64,000 nt of DNA, taken from the NCBI GenBank assembly GCA_020724265.1, contig DYHH01000001.1, forward strand, positions 278,782 to 342,781, given 5' to 3'. This stretch comes from Melioribacter roseus (GTDB lineage: Bacteria > Bacteroidota > Ignavibacteria > Ignavibacteriales > Melioribacteraceae). The translations under genes and the position numbers were made by a program. The notes beneath the pieces were generated by a model. It saw nothing but the letters and a program-made list of their open reading frames with translations. It made no database searches and was not told the origin of the DNA. This document shows positions 61,947-64,000 of the stretch, one piece after another; the stretch's first letter is position 1; every line of letters begins with the position of its first letter.

Positions 61947-63907
61947 CCGACACTTCCAAAAATTAATAATGCATTTTGAACCCAGAAAAACCAGCGAATA
62001 GCTATCGATAAAGACGCCCAATATTTTGGTTCAACCGTGTATGAATTATTTGCGTAGTTTATATCAAGTATATTCCTTCTAAAAGGATCAACTTCTGCTG
62101 CAATTATTTCATTATTACTTTCGATAGTAAAAACTCTCCATCGATCAATGCCGTCCCAATCGATATAGGTAGTATCTACTTCCGAATAGACAGCAATCTC
62201 TGTTGGTGCAATTCCCTCTTCAAGTCTTTCAACGAAAATTTTATATGTATTTCCTTCTTTAGCTAAAGAACGAATTTTGTAATCAAATTTTTTGCTCTCA
62301 TTTAGAAAGTTTGATATAAACCACTCCAAGTCTGTGCTTTCATTGTTCTTTAATACATCTAAAAAGTCATTTGCATCTACAAGCGAAAATTTATTTTTAC
62401 TATAATAATCCGAAATAAGTTTTAAAGTCTCCTCTTTACCCAAATAATTTTCAAGAACTTGAAGAATTAAATACGGTTTTGAATATGCATTAACTAAATA
62501 TGATAATCGATTAGGTAATTTGTAGCTTGTATCTCTTATACTTCCTAATTCATTATTCAAATAATAACTTGCAAGTGCATAAGATGAATGCTCAAATTCA
62601 AATGCTTTTAAAGAATATATTAAAGGAACTTCTCTGAATGATAAAAAACTCATACCATAAACAGGATAATAATCGATAAATCTGAAATGGAGTATTGGGT
62701 TGCCATAGTATTCGGATAATATTTTTGCTTCAAGATAACTTGTAATTCCTTCATCCAGCCAAGCTTCATATACTTCATTACTACTAACCGCCGCATAAAA
62801 ATATTGGTGAATAATTTCATGTATAATTGTTGATTCAGGTCTTTGTATTTCAATCGGACTAAATAACGGAGTGAAATATGTTACAATCGAAGGGTATTCC
62901 ATTCCACCAATATTCGCCGTGCGCGGTGCATCAACTAAATTTATTTGGGAATATGGAAACTCACCAATGTACTGCTCCAAATATTCAATAGTGTTGAAAG
63001 CGGCTTGAAATTTTCTGCTTAATAATTTTTTATTCTCCGGTTGAATTAAGAATGTTACTTCAATATCCTTTCCGAATTTGCTTTGATAATTTTTTGTCTG
63101 AGTATAAAATTCGGTTGAAGCTGTCCATGCAAAATCAATTACATTTTGGGCAGAATAAGTTAAAGATTTATTCGAGTCTCTTATAACTTCATTTATTAAT
63201 TGACCGGTCGAACCAACTATATAATCTTTCGGAAGATTGATTGTAACTTCATAATCTGCAAAGTCAGAATAAAACTCAGTATAGGGATGGTATTGACTGC
63301 AAATCCACTTTCCGTCTTTAAATACACCAAGTTTCGGGAACCATTGAGCAATAAAATAGAATTCCCTTCCGGCAGCATAACCAAACCGAATTCTGCTTCT
63401 TGGAATTTGTAATTCATACTTAATTTTAATCACAACAGAATCAAAGGGTAAAATAGGTTTATCGAAATCAATTCTAGCAACAGTACTGTCGAAAAGATTA
63501 TCAATTTCCGGTTGGAAGTATTCAAACTGTCTAACGATTCCGTTAACAGTCAAAGAACGAATTTGAATTTTTGTCTGTTCAGATTCATCAAAATCAAATT
63601 TTTTGCCTAATTCGGTTTTATTGTTGCTGAATGCATTTGCATACAAGTGAAATTGAATTTCATTTGTTGAAAATTCTGTTAAGTTTTTCCAATTAATTAT
63701 TTCTTCTACAGTGAATAATTTTTTGTCCGGATTGAAATCAACATTTAGTTTATAAACGGTAGAAATTTCCCCATGTTTTTTTTGAAGTGAAGAAGATAGA
63801 ACATCAAGGCTATTGTTATTTGTTATTGACGTGATTCCGGGTTGCTCAATTGTATACAACAATAAAGAGAGTAGAAAAAGAGGAATTATGAATAAGAATC
63901 TTTTCAT
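61943..63907 (-). CDS. M1 family metallopeptidase, secreted or membrane-anchored
   Basis: 654 residues from the ATG at 63907. Signal peptide KRFLFIIPLFLLSLLLYTIE. Zinc site HEIIH followed 18 residues later by E (AWLDEGITSYLE), and exopeptidase-type GGMEYP. Beta-rich N-terminal domain precedes it. The C terminus has a hydrophobic segment (SIAIRWFFWVQNALLIFGSVG), which suggests a membrane anchor. A start at 63973 would lie in the terminal-repeat region and is rejected. Aminopeptidase-like, role unknown. Confidence 0.9.
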   Translation of the reverse strand: MKRFLFIIPLFLLSLLLYTIEQPGITSITNNNSLDVLSSSLQKKHGEISTVYKLNVDFNPDKKLFTVEEIINWKNLTEFSTNEIQFHLYANAFSNNKTELGKKFDFDESEQTKIQIRSLTVNGIVRQFEYFQPEIDNLFDSTVARIDFDKPILPFDSVVIKIKYELQIPRSRIRFGYAAGREFYFIAQWFPKLGVFKDGKWICSQYHPYTEFYSDFADYEVTINLPKDYIVGSTGQLINEVIRDSNKSLTYSAQNVIDFAWTASTEFYTQTKNYQSKFGKDIEVTFLIQPENKKLLSRKFQAAFNTIEYLEQYIGEFPYSQINLVDAPRTANIGGMEYPSIVTYFTPLFSPIEIQRPESTIIHEIIHQYFYAAVSSNEVYEAWLDEGITSYLEAKILSEYYGNPILHFRFIDYYPVYGMSFLSFREVPLIYSLKAFEFEHSSYALASYYLNNELGSIRDTSYKLPNRLSYLVNAYSKPYLILQVLENYLGKEETLKLISDYYSKNKFSLVDANDFLDVLKNNESTDLEWFISNFLNESKKFDYKIRSLAKEGNTYKIFVERLEEGIAPTEIAVYSEVDTTYIDWDGIDRWRVFTIESNNEIIAAEVDPFRRNILDINYANNSYTVEPKYWASLSIAIRWFFWVQNALLIFGSVG

Positions 63908-63948
63908 ATAAATAAATATAAAAAAAATCTCACATGAAAAATTTATAG

Positions 63949-64000
63949 TGTAATAACTCGTTAAAAATGTCATGTAAATAACTCAATAGAAATGTCAGTA
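63949..64000. mobile_element. Possible terminal repeats of an IS21-type insertion sequence (cut by window edge)
   Basis: Two direct copies of AATAACTC-n6-AATGTCA with 25-base period (63952-63972 and 63977-63997). The sequence starts with TG at 63949 and carries repeated ATGTCA boxes, like the multiple terminal repeats of IS21-family ends. No transposase is visible because the window ends. It sits directly upstream of the M1 gene and may affect its promoter. Confidence 0.45.

Noticed and set aside
61947..62021. Longer start for the membrane protein at 62021
   Set aside because: It needs a long overlap with the peptidase; the ATG at 61946 in an ATGA junction is the usual coupled form.
63908..63973. 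Upstream start for the M1 peptidase at 63973
   Set aside because: It would place 22 extra residues before a normal signal peptide and lies in the terminal-repeat sequence.

Overview
The window is a low-GC (by eye roughly 35-40%), gene-dense bacterial chromosome segment, most likely from the Ignavibacteria or a close relative in the Bacteroidota/Chlorobi group. Supporting signs are a serine protease ending in a type IX secretion sorting domain with the QNYPNPFNPSTTI signature, a detached atpD-atpC pair, a fused E1 alpha-beta dehydrogenase, and promoters of the TTG-N20-TAnnTTTG type used by Bacteroidota (clearest before atpD). No rRNA, tRNA or CRISPR array was found.

Layout. 1-10283: respiratory complex I genes nuoB(partial)-C-D-H-I-J-K-L-M-N, without nuoE/F/G between D and H. 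A four-helix-bundle gene enclosed by a 25-base inverted repeat is inserted between nuoC and nuoD. 10350-12897: an Rrf2/IscR-type Fe-S regulator, a small unknown protein, an IscA/ErpA-type Fe-S carrier, a superoxide dismutase with two credible starts, and a LON-domain protein. 12955-17662 (minus): atpC and atpD, then a four-subunit ferredoxin-dependent 2-oxoacid oxidoreductase. 18015-21050: secreted subtilase with sorting tail. 21103-27997 (minus): lpdA, lipB, fused E1, E2 and lipA, i.e. a lipoate-dependent 2-oxoacid dehydrogenase together with the enzymes that make and attach its cofactor.

28124-34077: EamA transporter, endonuclease III-like glycosylase, phosphohexomutase, DUF58 protein with a tetratricopeptide lipoprotein, and an isolated hydE. 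34540-47225: signalling island with four sensor kinases and two response regulators, including a 1228-residue kinase with a receiver and seven PAS domains; galE and a VOC protein are interspersed. 47330-48385: mannose-1-phosphate guanylyltransferase. 48658-52962: chaperone island of three Hsp20 proteins, a CbpA-type DnaJ and HtpG, all but the DnaJ gene with strong Shine-Dalgarno sites. 53018-59430 (minus): four PLP enzymes of sulfur amino acid metabolism with two toxin-antitoxin modules (PIN/AbrB and HicA/HicB) between them. 59573-63907 (minus): M1 metallopeptidase, membrane protein, def and fmt. The last 52 bases look like the terminal repeats of an IS21-type insertion sequence.

The energy genes fit together: the ferredoxin-reducing oxidoreductase, a complex I locus without its NADH-input subunits and the ATP synthase catalytic subunit are neighbours, which suggests, but does not prove, ferredoxin or another carrier feeding complex I. 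The most unusual structure is the IVS-like hairpin-enclosed gene inside the nuo operon. The rest is mainly housekeeping with local oddities.
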